NCBI RefSeq assembly: GCF_021462225.1
Contig: NC_061811.1
Location: forward strand, 5,791,663-5,855,662
From: Girardinichthys multiradiatus
Lineage: Eukaryota; Chordata; Actinopteri; Cyprinodontiformes; Goodeidae
Direction: 5' to 3'
DNA length: 64,000 bases
Under the pieces are notes generated by a model. That model was not told where the DNA came from. It ran no database searches and worked only from the letters and a program-made list of their open reading frames with translations. This document shows, in pieces, positions 53,424 through 64,000 of this stretch (position 1 is its first letter; each line of letters opens with the position of its first letter). The position numbers and the translations under genes are program-made.

Positions 53424-54310
53424 TTAACTGAATTTTTTAACAACAGAGACCTCAAATAAAACAGGCATATGATCAGAGAAAGCTGAGTCACAAATTTCCA
53501 GATTAGAAATAGGTAAACCATATGATAAAACCAGATCCAAAGTGTGTCCACGTTCTTGAGTGGGACCAGATACAGACTGTACAAGATTAAAAGAGTCAAT
53601 CAAATTTAAAAAGTCCATGGCCATTGGTTTATCAGGACAACATACATGGATATTAAAATCTCCAACAATAAGGACATGATCATATTTAGGCATCACGTCT
53701 GCCAGGAAATCTGAAAAGTCGTTGATAAAATCCTTATTGTATTTAGGAGGCCGATAAATGACAGCACCTAACTGTGTGAGGATGGCCCAGTTCAAATAAA
53801 CTCAGTTCAAAGCTGCTGAACAGAGTTGATGGCGACAACTCCTTACATTTAAAATGACGTTTATATAAAACTGCTATTCCTCCTCCACGGCCCGATGTCC
53901 GCGGGCTGTTAAAATAACAGCAATCCTGCGGACTCACCGACACTCAGCCACGTCTCAGTCACACAGAGAAAATCTAAATCCCGAGACGAGAAAAAATCCT
54001 TCAAGATAAAAGTTTTGTTCATTAGAGATCTGGCATTTACCAGACCGATCCTCGCGGGAGCCGGTGTTTCCTGGGTAATCCGTGTACGGTGAGCGCGGCG
54101 AAGAGGCCGCAAATTGTGCAGGTTCGCCCCACGGTAGCGGGGACGTGGAGAGCACCTCACCCGGGCCGACGACAAGTACCAGCCAGATGTCGACAGGGTA
54201 GAGGGAACGCCACGAAAAAAGGCGAGGCACCCCTTTCGGCACGGTCCGAGGACCATCAGTAAAGCGCAGTAAATGACTTCTCTTTTCAGTGTGTTAATGT
54301 CAAAGTTCAC
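53424..54310 (-). pseudogene. LINE endonuclease region, frameshifted
   Basis: APE-type endonuclease motifs are spread over three frames: NARSLMNKT and FLCVTETWLS (54060-53930), VIYRPPK (near 53755), VGDFNIHV (near 53660), TQERGHTLDLV (near 53550) and the C-terminal SDHMPVLFE (near 53470). The order and spacing are those of L2-type elements, whose ORF2 nicks target DNA to prime reverse transcription. Key metal-site and catalytic residues (E in TETW, D and N in GDFN, DH in SDH) are preserved although the frame is not. Confidence 0.85.
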
Positions 54311-54527
54311 AGCAAAGGGAGCTGCTCTCTTTCACAGTAAACCCTACTGGCATGGGATGGGCAGAAAATCCATATTTTTATTTTAGATGAAAATGTCTTC
54401 AGAACTTGAAAAGAGTGTGACATTGTAGGTCCAAATCCAACTGGACTTGTGGTCTGGAGGGGTAATGACAATGTTGCCTTAAAAATTACTACCATCATGT
54501 TACACAATCAGTCTTTCAAAGTATAAC

Positions 54528-54887
54528 ATTCATTCATTCATCTTCTATACCACTTATTCCATAGTGGGTCACGGGGGAGCTGGTGCAGTCTACTGGCGAG
54601 AGGCAGGGTACACCCTGGACAGGTCGCCAGTCCATCACAGGGCAACACAGAGACACACAGGACAAACAACCACGCACACACTCATTCACACCTAAAGGCA
54701 ATTTAGAGAGACCAGTTTACCTAACAGTCATGTTTTTTGGACTGTGGGAGGAAGCTGGAGTACATGGTGAGAACCCATGTATGCACGGGGAGAACATGCA
54801 AACTTCATGCAGAAAGACCTCCGGCCAAGAGTCGAACCCAGGACCTTCTTACTGCAAGGCAACAGTGCTACCAACTGCACCACCGTG
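54528..54887 (-). mobile_element. tRNA-headed SINE, full length, with target duplication
   Basis: Best copy of the family found in fragments at 28, 39055/40165, 47763 and 57610. On the minus strand it begins GCACGGTGGTGCAGTTGGTA (box A) with GGGTTCGACTC (box B) about 40 bases on, runs through a conserved body, and ends in CATT-type repeats. It is flanked by CAAAGTATAAC (54517-54527) and CAAAGTAAAAC (54888-54898), an 11-bp duplication with one mismatch, showing insertion by a LINE-type mechanism. Transcription would be by RNA polymerase III. Frames through it are spurious. Confidence 0.8.
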
Positions 54888-54898
54888 CAAAGTAAAAC

Positions 54899-57474
54899 AA
54901 ACATGGGTATTTTTCTGATTTCTTCATCATTCAAGAAGAGAAAAACAAATCATGAAAAAAGTTAATGAAAAGGACTTCAGCAAAAACTAGTGCTCAACTC
55001 ATCTACAACCATCGCTCTTGATTTTCTCCTTTAATTTCAAACACCTGCTAAGAAATCATTTAAACTTAAACTCAAAACATTTACATTAGTATTTTGCTTG
55101 GAATTACAAAATCCCAACTGTTGGAGGAAATGACTCTGACATGACGTGATGATGTGCAAATGTGTTTCGGTCCTATGTTTATCATTATAATTTCAGAGGG
55201 AACTTTATATTTTGAATGTTTCATGATGTTATTTTGTTTTAACTGTTTTTTGAACACTTACAGTAAAGTACGCAGCTCCTCACAACCTAAATTGAATTAG
55301 AACGTTAATTTATTCTGCTTAAACCATGCCAGGTTGTAGATGGTGCATCTCTCATGAGGTCAATGGGCCAGTGAAGAAAAATAGCTATCAGACAAACGAC
55401 CATTCACAAACCCATTTACAATCTCCAGTTGACCTAATATGCATGTCTCTGAGGGCTTTCAGAGAAAAATGGTGGCCCCAGATAAAACATGCATGGGAAA
55501 TATTCCATACAGAAAGATTTAGAACCAAGCATCTTATTGCCTTGTGGGAACAGAACTGACCATCTCTGAGCTGTGCAAAAGTCGAAAAGCAAAAAAATCA
55601 TTTAATACCCTGCAAATATCAGTGCATATAATAATAATAATTAAACTACTGTGATGATTCTTCAGAAAAGATGAGTAAAACACATTAAACTCATGCAACA
55701 AATAGTAGTATCGCAGATAATGATCAGTACTGGAAAGCAGGAATAAATCTGCAGAGATGGTAAATAAATGCTCAATTTATTAGAACCTGTCAGGATGTTA
55801 AATTCTGGTGAGGAGAGTTTTACAGAAATATTTACCAGTTTTACTAGTTTTACAGATGATTCATTAGGTTTTGGCTTCCAAAGCAACCTAATAAAGCATA
55901 AATCTATTTGCATTACTGCCTAAAGTCTGATTGTAAGTGTTGAAAGAAAGTAGCAATGAGGAAGAAAATAAATTTACTGGAAAGTGACAAAAAAGAAGCA
56001 AAGATGAGGGCTGTTTTACAAATGCCCTTCAGGAGTGTTGGCTATGTCCCTCAGCATGTTCCAAGCTGAGAAGCTAATTGATAAAGAATTATCAATGAGA
56101 AGAAACTGGTACTGGAAAACATTCACAAAAAGGCTTTTAATTTGCCTGCGTAAATACAAAGGTGTTGAAAGGTAATCTGGATAGACAAGTGAATAAATGC
56201 ACTTGCTGCTTTCTAGTAAATATGACAAAATGTTGTATCATCAGCAGGTTGCCAAACATTTATAAAACTAGTGCAATAGACGTCTCTTAATATCATTTTA
56301 GGGGAAAAAAAATGAAATAGTCTTATTTTCTTGTCTAAAAGCAATGTTTGTGCAGTACAAAGACTGCTTCATTTGATTGTTTTGCCCATAAAGAGAGTCA
56401 GGTTGATGACATGGACTAGAATTGAGAAAAGACTCACATTCATAGATCTGTTTAAGCTCAGTGAAAAGGTTAATAAGCAAGTTTTATTTCAAAAAGCCAG
56501 GGATCAATGCAGTTAGTCAATCATTGGGTATACTAAACATGCAACAACAAGGTAAATGAAGTGGATTTTCTCAAATAGCTTTCCTAATGTTGGCCGCTCA
56601 GTCCTGCATCATTTCTACTTTAATATTCTAAACATCCAGTCAACTTTGTTTTATAATCAGAGAATGGCTACACACCTTTGCAGAATCCTGTCTTGCTCGA
56701 GGACAACTAAGTATAATTTTGGCTTCATGCACTACAGGCCAAGGTTTTTTATTATTATTTTTGGGTGTTGTTTGAAGGAGAGTGAAAGGCTTTTTATGGA
56801 GGAGCGGCTTCATGGTTGGTGTGCCTGGCGACGGAGATCGAGCTCTGACTTGCATCTAACTACAGAATTACTGCTTTAAATTTGCAGTAAGTAATTTTGG
56901 TAAAAATATATATTTTAAAAAAAATTTTGTTAAAAGGATCAGTGTTCTGAAAGTAGAATATGAGACAATTTTTCTGTGAAAATAAATCAAGCTTCTCTGG
57001 CTCTTCCCAGTGGTCCTACTGCCATTTGCAGAAATACACCGCTCCTCGTCAGAAGCAACCAATCAGAGCCAGAAGGAATGTCTTAGCAGTGTCAATCACG
57101 CTTGTGTATGCACTGCTCACATCCCTTCCCTGCACAGCGAATACCATTGTTCAAGATTGCCGGTATGTTACAGCTGTGATAATGATTTGAAGACCAAATT
57201 TGTAGTCAAAGTATGGGCAGGCCATAGTCAAAACATATCATTGTGTTTCATCCCTGCCAGTTAATGTGCCATAGCTGTTTTTCCCCTGTCATCGATGGCC
57301 CTGCTTACTAGCCTTCACGTTCACAGCAGGCTTCGCTGTGGGGAAGGAGCTGTGGAGGGAGGACTGCAGCACACCAGAGAGCAAGGTGGAGGGACCTGTA
57401 AGGTGTGCTTGTTCAAACATTCAGGCTAAGTCCACAGATTTCTCAGAACTCCTTACTGCAAGGTGGATTATTTA
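54899..57474. other. No gene seen
   Basis: AT-rich sequence. Frames up to about 107 codons (56556-56879) without motif. No repeats recognised. Confidence 0.45.
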
Positions 57475-57600
57475 CAGTGGTGTGTAAAAGTTGTTTCCCC
57501 CTTATAGTTTTCTTCTATTTCTGTTTTTTTCCCGTTCCGCTTAATTGTCAAACAGAGATAATCTAAATAAATACAAAAAGCACTTTTTAAATGATGATAT
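57475..57600 (+). repeat. DNA-transposon end fragment
   Basis: TACAGTGGTGTGTAAAAGTTGTTTCCCCC has the form of a TA-flanked terminal inverted repeat common in fish (CAGTGGTGTGAAAAAG). The other end was not found. Confidence 0.45.
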
Positions 57601-57609
57601 TATTTTTCC

Positions 57610-57905
57610 ATCAATCCATTGTCTATACTTGCTTGTCCTTGCAGGGTCGTTGGGGGCAGGTGCCTATCTCCCGTGGTCACTAGGAGACAGACATGGTACT
57701 CGCCAGTCCATCACAGACTAACGCAGAGACATAAAGAACAGTTATGCACTCACACATCTAAAGGACAATTTAGAGAATAAATTGACCTAACATCCATGTT
57801 TTTGGACCGTGGGAGGAAGCTACAATACTGGGAAAGATCTCATTCAAGAACAAGGGAAACACGCAAACTCCATCCAGAAAGTCTCCAGGCCATTCACATT
57901 TTGCA
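57610..57905 (-). repeat. tRNA-headed SINE, head missing
   Basis: Same body as 54528-54887 on the minus strand (CGCCAGTCCATCACAG, AAAGGACAATTTAGAG, TTTTTGGACCGTGGGAGGAAGC). The tRNA-like head is truncated near 57905, where the following LINE begins. Confidence 0.75.
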
Positions 57906-57928
57906 CTAAATTTTGAAAAAATGTATCA

Positions 57929-59137
57929 TTGTCAAGCAAGGAGGGTATACATGTGGCGATGGCGGCGGTGACAGCAGGTGGAGGAGCATATCATGCTGGT
58001 ATTTCCTGTTCTTGCTCAAAATTGGAAGTCTATGAACCTATCTGTGGTAAAGTGATAGTGGAAGACGAGTTTCTGCATTTCATTTCTGATAGAATAAAAA
58101 TAATGCTGCAGGATGAAATTGTTTTGTTGGCTGCAAACAATTTCTCATCTGACTGGATGGAAGAGTCCAAGCGACTCCTGTATGAACTGTGCCCAACAAA
58201 GCAGCGTAATATCAAACATAAGGACGCACAGAAAGACACAAATAACATCAAGGACTGTTTGAAACTGTTAAACGAACATGGTGAGAATATTCCCCGATTT
58301 GTCTCACATTTTTATGACGAGCTCCCATCTGTTGGCTTCGGCAATACGAATGACTCGGCCTTGCTCTGTAGAATGGAGCGCCTGAGCCAGGAAGTTTCAA
58401 TGCTAAGAGGTTCAGGCTACTGTGATGAAAATCTCGGGCGGGCGACTATTACTCTGGAGCACCGGCTGATGGAGATTGAAACACCCCCTGGATCTAGTCA
58501 GGTCAATGAACCCGCTCAAGGAGCCAAGCAGATGTGAACGCAATCGGAGGGGCTACCTGTAAAGAATGCTAAACAACAGGTGGTAGTGGCCTCAAACCAA
58601 CAACGTCTGCCTCCAGATTGGAGTACTATCCTAAAGGAAGGGAAACCGAAACCTGAGAAACCCTTGAAGGGGGCTGTGTCGCGGGGACGTGGTCTACAAA
58701 ATCATCCAAAGTGGGAGCAGCGCAAAGGGGGAATAATAGGCACTGGCACAGTGGGTAACATCACTTTGGTTAAAACTAAGCTGGTAAGTGTCTTTGCTAG
58801 AAGATTATCTCCTGACCTTGATGCTGACACTCTATGCGGCTATTTGACTGAGAAACTGGGCCAATCAGTGACATGCAGAAAAATTTACTCTATGCGCAAC
58901 AGATTTAGCTCGTTTCATATAACTGCAGAGTGCAATGAAGTTGCTGAAATGTACGACCCAAAACTTTGGCCGGCAGGTGTGTATGTGCATCGCTACTTTG
59001 AGGCACGCAATGCGAAAAACAATACTGTTTGCTTGGCCCAGGGATCAGAGACTGGTACACTGCAGGAGTATTCTGAGAACACATCAGCACCTGTAGCACC
59101 GCAGATGAGCAACGCTCACGCAGATCCCGATAAATAA
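57929..59137 (+). pseudogene. LINE ORF1 protein with a single in-frame stop
   Basis: A 402-codon frame from ATG 57929 to TAA 59135-59137, broken only by TGA at 58535-58537. The N-terminal 200 residues contain an acidic helical segment (KVIVEDEFLHFISDRIK) and a Cys pair (SCSCSK); a basic, Gly-rich linker (RGRGLQNHPKWEQRKGG) follows the stop; residues about 285-350 (VSVFARRLSPDLDADTL, then FSSFHITAE and PAGVYVHRYF) look like an RRM-type fold, as in many LINE ORF1 proteins that bind element RNA. The stop codon TAA is followed at once by ATG of ORF2 in the same frame. Cytoplasmic RNP assembly is the family role. Confidence 0.75.
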
Positions 59138-61500
59138 ATGAGTGGGATTAAGATTGTGTCATATAAATGCACGAGGCTTGTGTGTTGGACACAGTGAGCA
59201 GACAGAGCGCACCGCTTTGTGGTGGACAAATTGTTGGAGACTTGTGATGTACTGTGTGTGCAGGAGACTTTTTTAGCTAAACCAGACCTGGAGAGGCTGA
59301 GTTGCCTGCACAAAGATTTGTATGGTGCTGGTGAATTCACTACCGACCTGAGTACCAGGATAATCCGGGAAAGGATAGTCGGTGGTGTTGTAATATTATG
59401 GCACAAAAAATATGACCAGTTGGTTAATGTGATTGGACTGGATGTGGACTGGGCCATAGGGGTCAAGTTAACCTGTGGAGATAAAAACTTCATTGTTCTG
59501 AATGTATGCACATTATGAGTGCTCTCAAAATGAAGATGAATTTCTTAACAGATTGTCTTAACAGATTGTGTCTTTTATACAAGATAATGCATCTACCATT
59601 CTTTTTTATTGTGGGAGATTTAAATGCTGATGTATCAGATAATCATTCTGTATTTGTCAATCATTTAATGCAACTCAGTTGCAATAATAGCCTAATTCTC
59701 TCTAGTAAGGTGCTTCTGCCTGACAGCAGTTACATCTATATTAGTGATGCATGGCATACAACTTCATGGTTAGGTCATTGTGTCTGTATAGCAGATGCTC
59801 ATGATTCCATACAGGACATTAGGGTTAATTATGAATGTGCTACCACTGATCATATACATCTTTCCTTGTCTGTAAACATGAACTGCATACTTGCTCTTTT
59901 GCCTGTAGACTATAATATGAGTATTGGAAAAAATAGCATGGGATCACTTGTCTGAGAAAGATCTATTAGATTACTGCGATCATACAGGCATCATGCTTAG
60001 TAATACACGTATACAAAAGGAAGACATCTCATGCTATAATATGAACTGTAAGAACCCTCAACATAGTGCTGAGTTATGCATTATGTATGAGAATGTTGTG
60101 AAGTCCCTTCTTACCTCAAGCAAGACACTGTGTAAAACCAGCTCACATAATATCAAGCCAGGCTGGATTGACTATGTAGGAGAGCTTCATGGAGAGGCCA
60201 GAAGGGCTCTTAAAGCATGGGTTGCTTCGGTTAAACAAAGACATGGCACTTTGAGTATAAAAAACGTGCTAATGCAAATTTTAAATATGCTTTAAGATTT
60301 ATAAGAGAAAAGTAAACTCTATGAGGTCTGACTCTCTTGCAAGAAAGTAAAAAATAATAATGTGAAGGACTTTTGGAAAGAAATTAAGAAAATAAATAAT
60401 TGCAAAACATCACTTCCAGCTACTATTGATAGTGTCAGTGATGTAAAAGAAATTTCTAAGTTATGGCAGGAGCACTACAGTGAGCTGTTTAACTGTGTCA
60501 AAAGTAACACCTTTGTAGTGGGTAACACACACAGTAACGAGAATGTGATTGTTTCCCCTCAAGAAATACAAAATGAAATCATGACATTGAAAGACAACAA
60601 GGCATGTGGTATGGATAAGATTTCTACTGAGCATCTGAAAAATGCAAATAGAAAAGCCCATGGTTTGTTACCAAATTCAATGCTATCTATCATACCAGTA
60701 CCCATTATTAAGGATTAAGCTGGTAAGATTAGCTCTCTGGAGAATTACCGACCCACAGGGTTAGCTAGTAGTCTGTCAAAGGTCCTACAAAAGGATTTTG
60801 TTAAATAGGTTGGAGGAGTTTGTCCTGACCTCTGACAACCAATTTGGTTTTAAACCTAAACACGGCACAGACGTGCATCCTTGCATTATAGGGGATTCTA
60901 GACTTGTATAACAGGCACAACACCACAATATTCATGTGTTTCATTGATGCCTATCATCAAAAGCTGTTTCACAAGTTATATAATAGAGGAATATCAAAAA
61001 TATCTTCATGTAATGTTAATGTTTGTTAGATGGGGTAACACTGTGTCTGATGTATTTAATGTTGGCAACGGAGTCAGGCAGGGAAGTATACCGTCCGCCT
61101 ACTTCTTTAACATCTACATGGATGAGCTGTCAAACCTTTTGAATTGTTGCAAAACAGGCTGTGTAGTTAGTGACTGCATAATCGACAACCTGATGTATGC
61201 GAATGATTTGTTGGTCCTATGTCCATACAATGCTGGCCTTCAACAGTTACTAAGGATATGCTCTCAATATGGCTATTACTTTGACATAAAGTATAATGCC
61301 AAGACGAGCAACATTATGATTGTTAGAAGCAAGGCAGATAAGCATGTGATAACCCCTGACTTCTCCTTGTCTGGTGCTGCTCTCAACATATGTAATGAGG
61401 TTAAATATTTGGGGCACTACAGAGATGATCTGTCTGATGATCGTGATATTTACAGGCAGTATTGTATGATGTATGCACAAGCTAACCCAGATAGCAAAAG
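59138..61500 (+). pseudogene. LINE ORF2 (endonuclease + reverse transcriptase), decayed
   Basis: Starts MSGIKIVSYK and shifts frame near 59180. Endonuclease motifs: CDVLCVQETFLAK (59243), GGVVILWHKKYDQ (59380), VGDLNADVSDN (59613), SDAWHTTSW (59745) and TTDHIHLSL (59847). Reverse transcriptase pieces: DNKACGMDKISTEHLKN (60592), ENYRPTG in a shifted frame (60741), QFGFKPKHGTD (60840), GNGVRQGSIPSAYFFNIYMD (61066) and LMYANDLLVLCP (61189), where the catalytic YADD has become YAND. Many stops and shifts; the C-terminal end is missing. Confidence 0.82.
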
Positions 61501-61504
61501 CTGT

Positions 61505-61690
61505 TCATTCAGTGTTGAATTATGGTCAAGGTTGATTTTTGGTTAAGGTTGATGATTGATGGTGGATCAACCATCAAACGATAGCAAATTAACCAATGTT
61601 GAAAATATGTAATTGAATCAATGTTGTTTTGTGGTTGAATTCTAATGATTGAAATGCCAACATCTAATCAATGTTAAATCAATGTATGCT
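61505..61690. repeat. TTGAT/ATCAA-rich imperfect repeat, unclassified
   Basis: Phrases such as GGTTGATGATTGATGG, CAACCATCAAACGATAG, AATCAATGTTG and ATCAATGTTAAATCAATG give an irregular alternation of direct and inverted ATTGA/TCAAT motifs. It follows the LINE break and may belong to a different element. Confidence 0.45.
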
Positions 61691-61794
61691 GTTTGTCGCA
61701 CCCCACCAAACCCCCTCTCCTCCTTCTCCTCCTTTTGAGCTCTGGGCAAGAGCATTTTATCTTTGGGCGGGGGTATAACACGATTTAAATTATC

Positions 61795-61967
61795 TTCCTT
61801 AGATAGAAAAACTTTTTATCCAATTTGAATAAAAAGCTAACTCTGACTGCACTGTTCAATTGTTAGGATTAATTGGAATGTATGAACCTGACTGTTGTGA
61901 AGTGCCTTGAGACAACATGTGTTGTGAATTGGCGCTATATAAATAAAACTGAATTGAATTGAATTTA
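61795..61967 (+). mobile_element. L2-type LINE, 3' tail fragment
   Basis: Plus-strand copy of the 3' end seen at 23170 and 2454: TTCCTTAGATAGAAAAAC, GTGCCTTGAGACAACATG, GGCGCTATATAAATAAAACTG and GAATTGAATTGAATT. Only about 170 bp was copied, a typical 5' truncation. Confidence 0.8.
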
Positions 61968-63500
61968 AATTAAGCACCATATTCTGAGGACCGTGGGTTG
62001 TAATTCTTCTCTATACGTTTTCCTACTTGTCTTTAAAAATTATTACTTGCTGTTTGTGCATAATGTGTAGACACAAAAACATCTACAAGTTACTACAAGG
62101 AGTGGAGCGGTCCACCCCCCTGTTTTACACGAGTGGTATGTTCCAATCCCTTCGCTATTTGCAACCTGCTTCTAACTGTCCCCCGGAATTTATGCGTTGA
62201 GGACTTTTTCAGTAAGTTTGGCAATTTTACTTTTATCTGAACTGTTTATATTAAAAAAATAACTCCATTGCTTTGTGTTTATGCTGCAGCGTGATAGGTA
62301 AATGTGTGATTATATATGTCAGCTAACATTAAGATAAATATTCATGAATATGCGTTGGCAAGTCCTTATTAATTAAACTCTTAAGTATGCAAGCAGAACC
62401 GTAAGGTTTCTGTGTCTGTTCTTAGACCTATAACCAGTGCTTTAAATGTAAAAAATAAGTGCCGGTACTGTAAAATTTGTCGTTACTGTTAGCTGTTGAG
62501 CGGGAAGAGAGGGAGTGGAGGGAGGATGGGTGTTGAAAGATGTGCTGAGGGGTAAAATTGAGAAGTGCCAGTACTGCGACCGGCCTACTTAAAGCATTGC
62601 CTATAACCAGCACATTATATAGTATTTTGATGTGTTTCAAAACTTTTAAAATGTTTCTTTATCTTCTTGCTAACCTGGCCAAACCGGCGTTCCGCCAAAA
62701 AGAACTGACCAATGAGGGACAAGCTGTTGAATGACGTTGTGCGAGTAAGCAAATCAAAAGTGTGCAGAAGCGCAAAGGCGGATTTGCGTCCCTTAGCTGT
62801 AGTTGAGGAGAATACACTGCTAAAACACAGGAGAAAAAAAAAATTGTATCCACTAAAGACAAAGTTTAAAGAAGGCATTAGGAAAAAATGGGCTCTCTTG
62901 TTAAATCTCCATTCTTAATTACGTCGGTGAAGTTTGGTCAAACGATTTGTGAAGTCTCAGACTGCATTGGTCCTGCTATAGTTAGATGTTTGGTTATGCT
63001 GATTAAGCGTTTCATTATAACGATGAACTCACTTGATGTCGATCCAAATGTACAATTATGCAATGTTTCAGCTTGTTTCACCTTGCACATTGCAATGCAG
63101 CACATTATTCAGAACCCCGCTATGGAGGTAAATTGGGGCTATAAAGTTTGTTCAAAAGAAAAAAAATTGAAACTGAAAAATTATTTTGAAACAAAAAAAA
63201 TAAACTGAAAAAAGGTTTTGCAGATGATTTTTTTTTTGGAACTGAAAAAAGTTGCAACTGCAAAAAATAATTTAATTGAAAAAGTTTTTGTGGATGAAAA
63301 ACAAAATTGTGAAACTGGAAAAAAAACCCATCTCCTTTTTTCCCTTTTTACCAGAATCACATACCAGTTTCAATACAACAACACTGAAGAAAGAAGACTC
63401 ATTGTAGCCAAGGAAATAGGCACAATTTATGTACATCTGACTACAGCACCTCACCACTCTAAGATGTCATCAGTGAGTGTCATTTTGATCAGTGATCAAA
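61968..63500. other. No gene recognised; possible 5' region of the transposase unit
   Basis: AT-rich sequence. From about 63160 to 63330 there are irregular A-rich repeats of the type AACTGAAAAA and TTGAAAC, which could be subterminal repeats of the element that encodes the frame at 63501. Small frames (e.g. 62888-63208) carry no motif. Confidence 0.35.
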
Positions 63501-64000
63501 ATGAAAAAAAGTGACTCGCCAGGTGAGTCAAATGCACATTTTGAAAGTATAGCAGAGGATGACGAAATCGAGCCTAAACGTGGCTTCAACAGTGTTGAGC
63601 ATAATGAAGAATTCCTCAAGACAAGTTTAAAATATTGGGCAACATCCTATTCAGTCTCTCTAGTTGCATCATCTTTGCTGTCTATTTTGAAGATGTTTCA
63701 CCCCACCCTTCCCAAAGATGGAAGAACGTTGCTTGGAACACCAAAAAATGTGCATACTACTAATATTCAAGGGGGAGAATACTATCATTTTGGTATAGTC
63801 AAAGGGGTGCTTTCACGGTTGGTATGTTTGCGTTTACCGGCAACTATGACTACTCTTAATTTACAGTTTAATATAGATGGTTTACCTTTATTCAAAAGTT
63901 CTAAACTTCAGTTTTGGCCCATACTTGGATGTCTCAGATGTGACTACACAAAGTCCCCATTTGTTGTTGCCATTTTTTGGGGTTTAAGCAAGCCAAAGAG
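63501..64000 (+). CDS. Partial tnp2/EnSpm-like transposase, runs off the window
   Basis: An ATG at 63501 opens a frame with no stop for 166 codons to the window edge. The peptide has an acidic, hydrophilic start (ESIAEDDEIEPKRG), then LVASSLLSILKMFHPTLPKDGRTLLGTP, the segment GGEYYHFGI, and NIDGLPLFKSSKLQFWPILG, followed by a CLRC cysteine pair. A D-G-x-P-x-x-K-S-S-x-x-x-F-W-P-I pattern is, to my knowledge, typical of tnp2-type (EnSpm/CACTA-related) transposases in animals, where the aspartate is probably catalytic. The upstream frame is closed shortly before, so the ATG is a plausible start, but an upstream exon cannot be excluded. Without the rest, activity and family remain open. Confidence 0.6.
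   Translation, partial: MKKSDSPGESNAHFESIAEDDEIEPKRGFNSVEHNEEFLKTSLKYWATSYSVSLVASSLLSILKMFHPTLPKDGRTLLGTPKNVHTTNIQGGEYYHFGIVKGVLSRLVCLRLPATMTTLNLQFNIDGLPLFKSSKLQFWPILGCLRCDYTKSPFVVAIFWGLSKPK

Larger units (their letters stand above)
51228..54310 (-). mobile_element. L2-type LINE, near full length, decayed
   Basis: Minus-strand element with, in order, an apurinic-type endonuclease (54150-53430), a linker, a reverse transcriptase (52830-51400) and a 3' end TTTATAAATAAAGTTGGATTGGATT (51228-51255). Frames change several times, and there are stops, a catalytic mutation and a deletion, so it cannot encode ORF2. The tail differs from that of the 23170-24671 family, so it is a separate L2 lineage. 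The 5' limit is uncertain. Confidence 0.88.
57920..61500 (+). mobile_element. Two-ORF LINE, decayed, 3'-truncated
   Basis: ORF1 (57929-59137) is followed directly by ORF2 (59138 onward) with endonuclease and reverse transcriptase pieces in several frames. The element breaks off near 61500, inside the sequence after the reverse transcriptase, where an unrelated TTGAT-rich sequence begins. Clade not assigned; ORF2 motifs fit the broad I/Jockey/CR1 range. One stop in ORF1 but many lesions in ORF2. Confidence 0.82.

Overview
The window reads as repeat-rich, AT-rich intergenic DNA from a ray-finned (teleost) fish. The evidence is the repertoire of mobile elements: several Tc1/mariner families, L2-, Rex1/Babar- and RTE-type LINEs, tRNA-headed SINEs, solo LTRs and hAT-like ends, plus a long CA microsatellite, with no bacterial-style gene packing. 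I find no confident host protein-coding gene and no rRNA, tRNA or CRISPR. Family names rest on motifs and general familiarity, since no database search was possible. Species cannot be fixed.

Layout. 0-8.9 kb: an apparently intact Tc1/mariner element with DD36E spacing (868-2137), an L2 3' end, a perfect-stem hairpin, a solo-LTR-like block and otherwise unremarkable sequence. 8.9-11.3 kb: a 5'-truncated Rex1-like LINE followed by a CA repeat. 11.4-14.3 kb: the only stretch that looks like possible host sequence (a splice-flanked small ORF, a CRE, a GC-richer block), broken by a Tc1 fossil. 14.3-25.5 kb: Tc1 fossils, composite retroposon-like units (one carrying two overlapping small ORFs, the second with a membrane segment), an L2 LINE and an LTR-like block. 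26.5-38 kb: an LTR-like repeat, a Tc1 element with 200-bp inverted repeats and a damaged transposase, a hAT-like element containing an RTE fragment, and a three-level nest of Tc1, LTR-like and SINE sequence. 39-45.5 kb: a SINE split by a 1,005-bp solo LTR with a 5-bp target duplication, then a GC-rich unit of LTR-like head, two ORFs, coding minisatellites (19 x 36 bp and 32 x 39 bp) and a LINE-like 3' tail. 45.5-64 kb: mostly plain sequence with SINEs, a decayed L2-type LINE on the minus strand, a decayed two-ORF LINE on the plus strand, and an open reading frame running off the right edge that resembles a tnp2/EnSpm-type transposase.

How the parts work together. The genes here serve transposition, not host physiology. 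LINE reverse transcriptases probably moved the SINEs and perhaps the composite units that end in LINE-like tails; Tc1 transposases moved the inverted-repeat elements, including deleted copies. The most unusual object is the minisatellite-coding unit at 41.4-45.5 kb. Next are the two-ORF unit at 21.5-22.7 kb and the open frame at the right edge.
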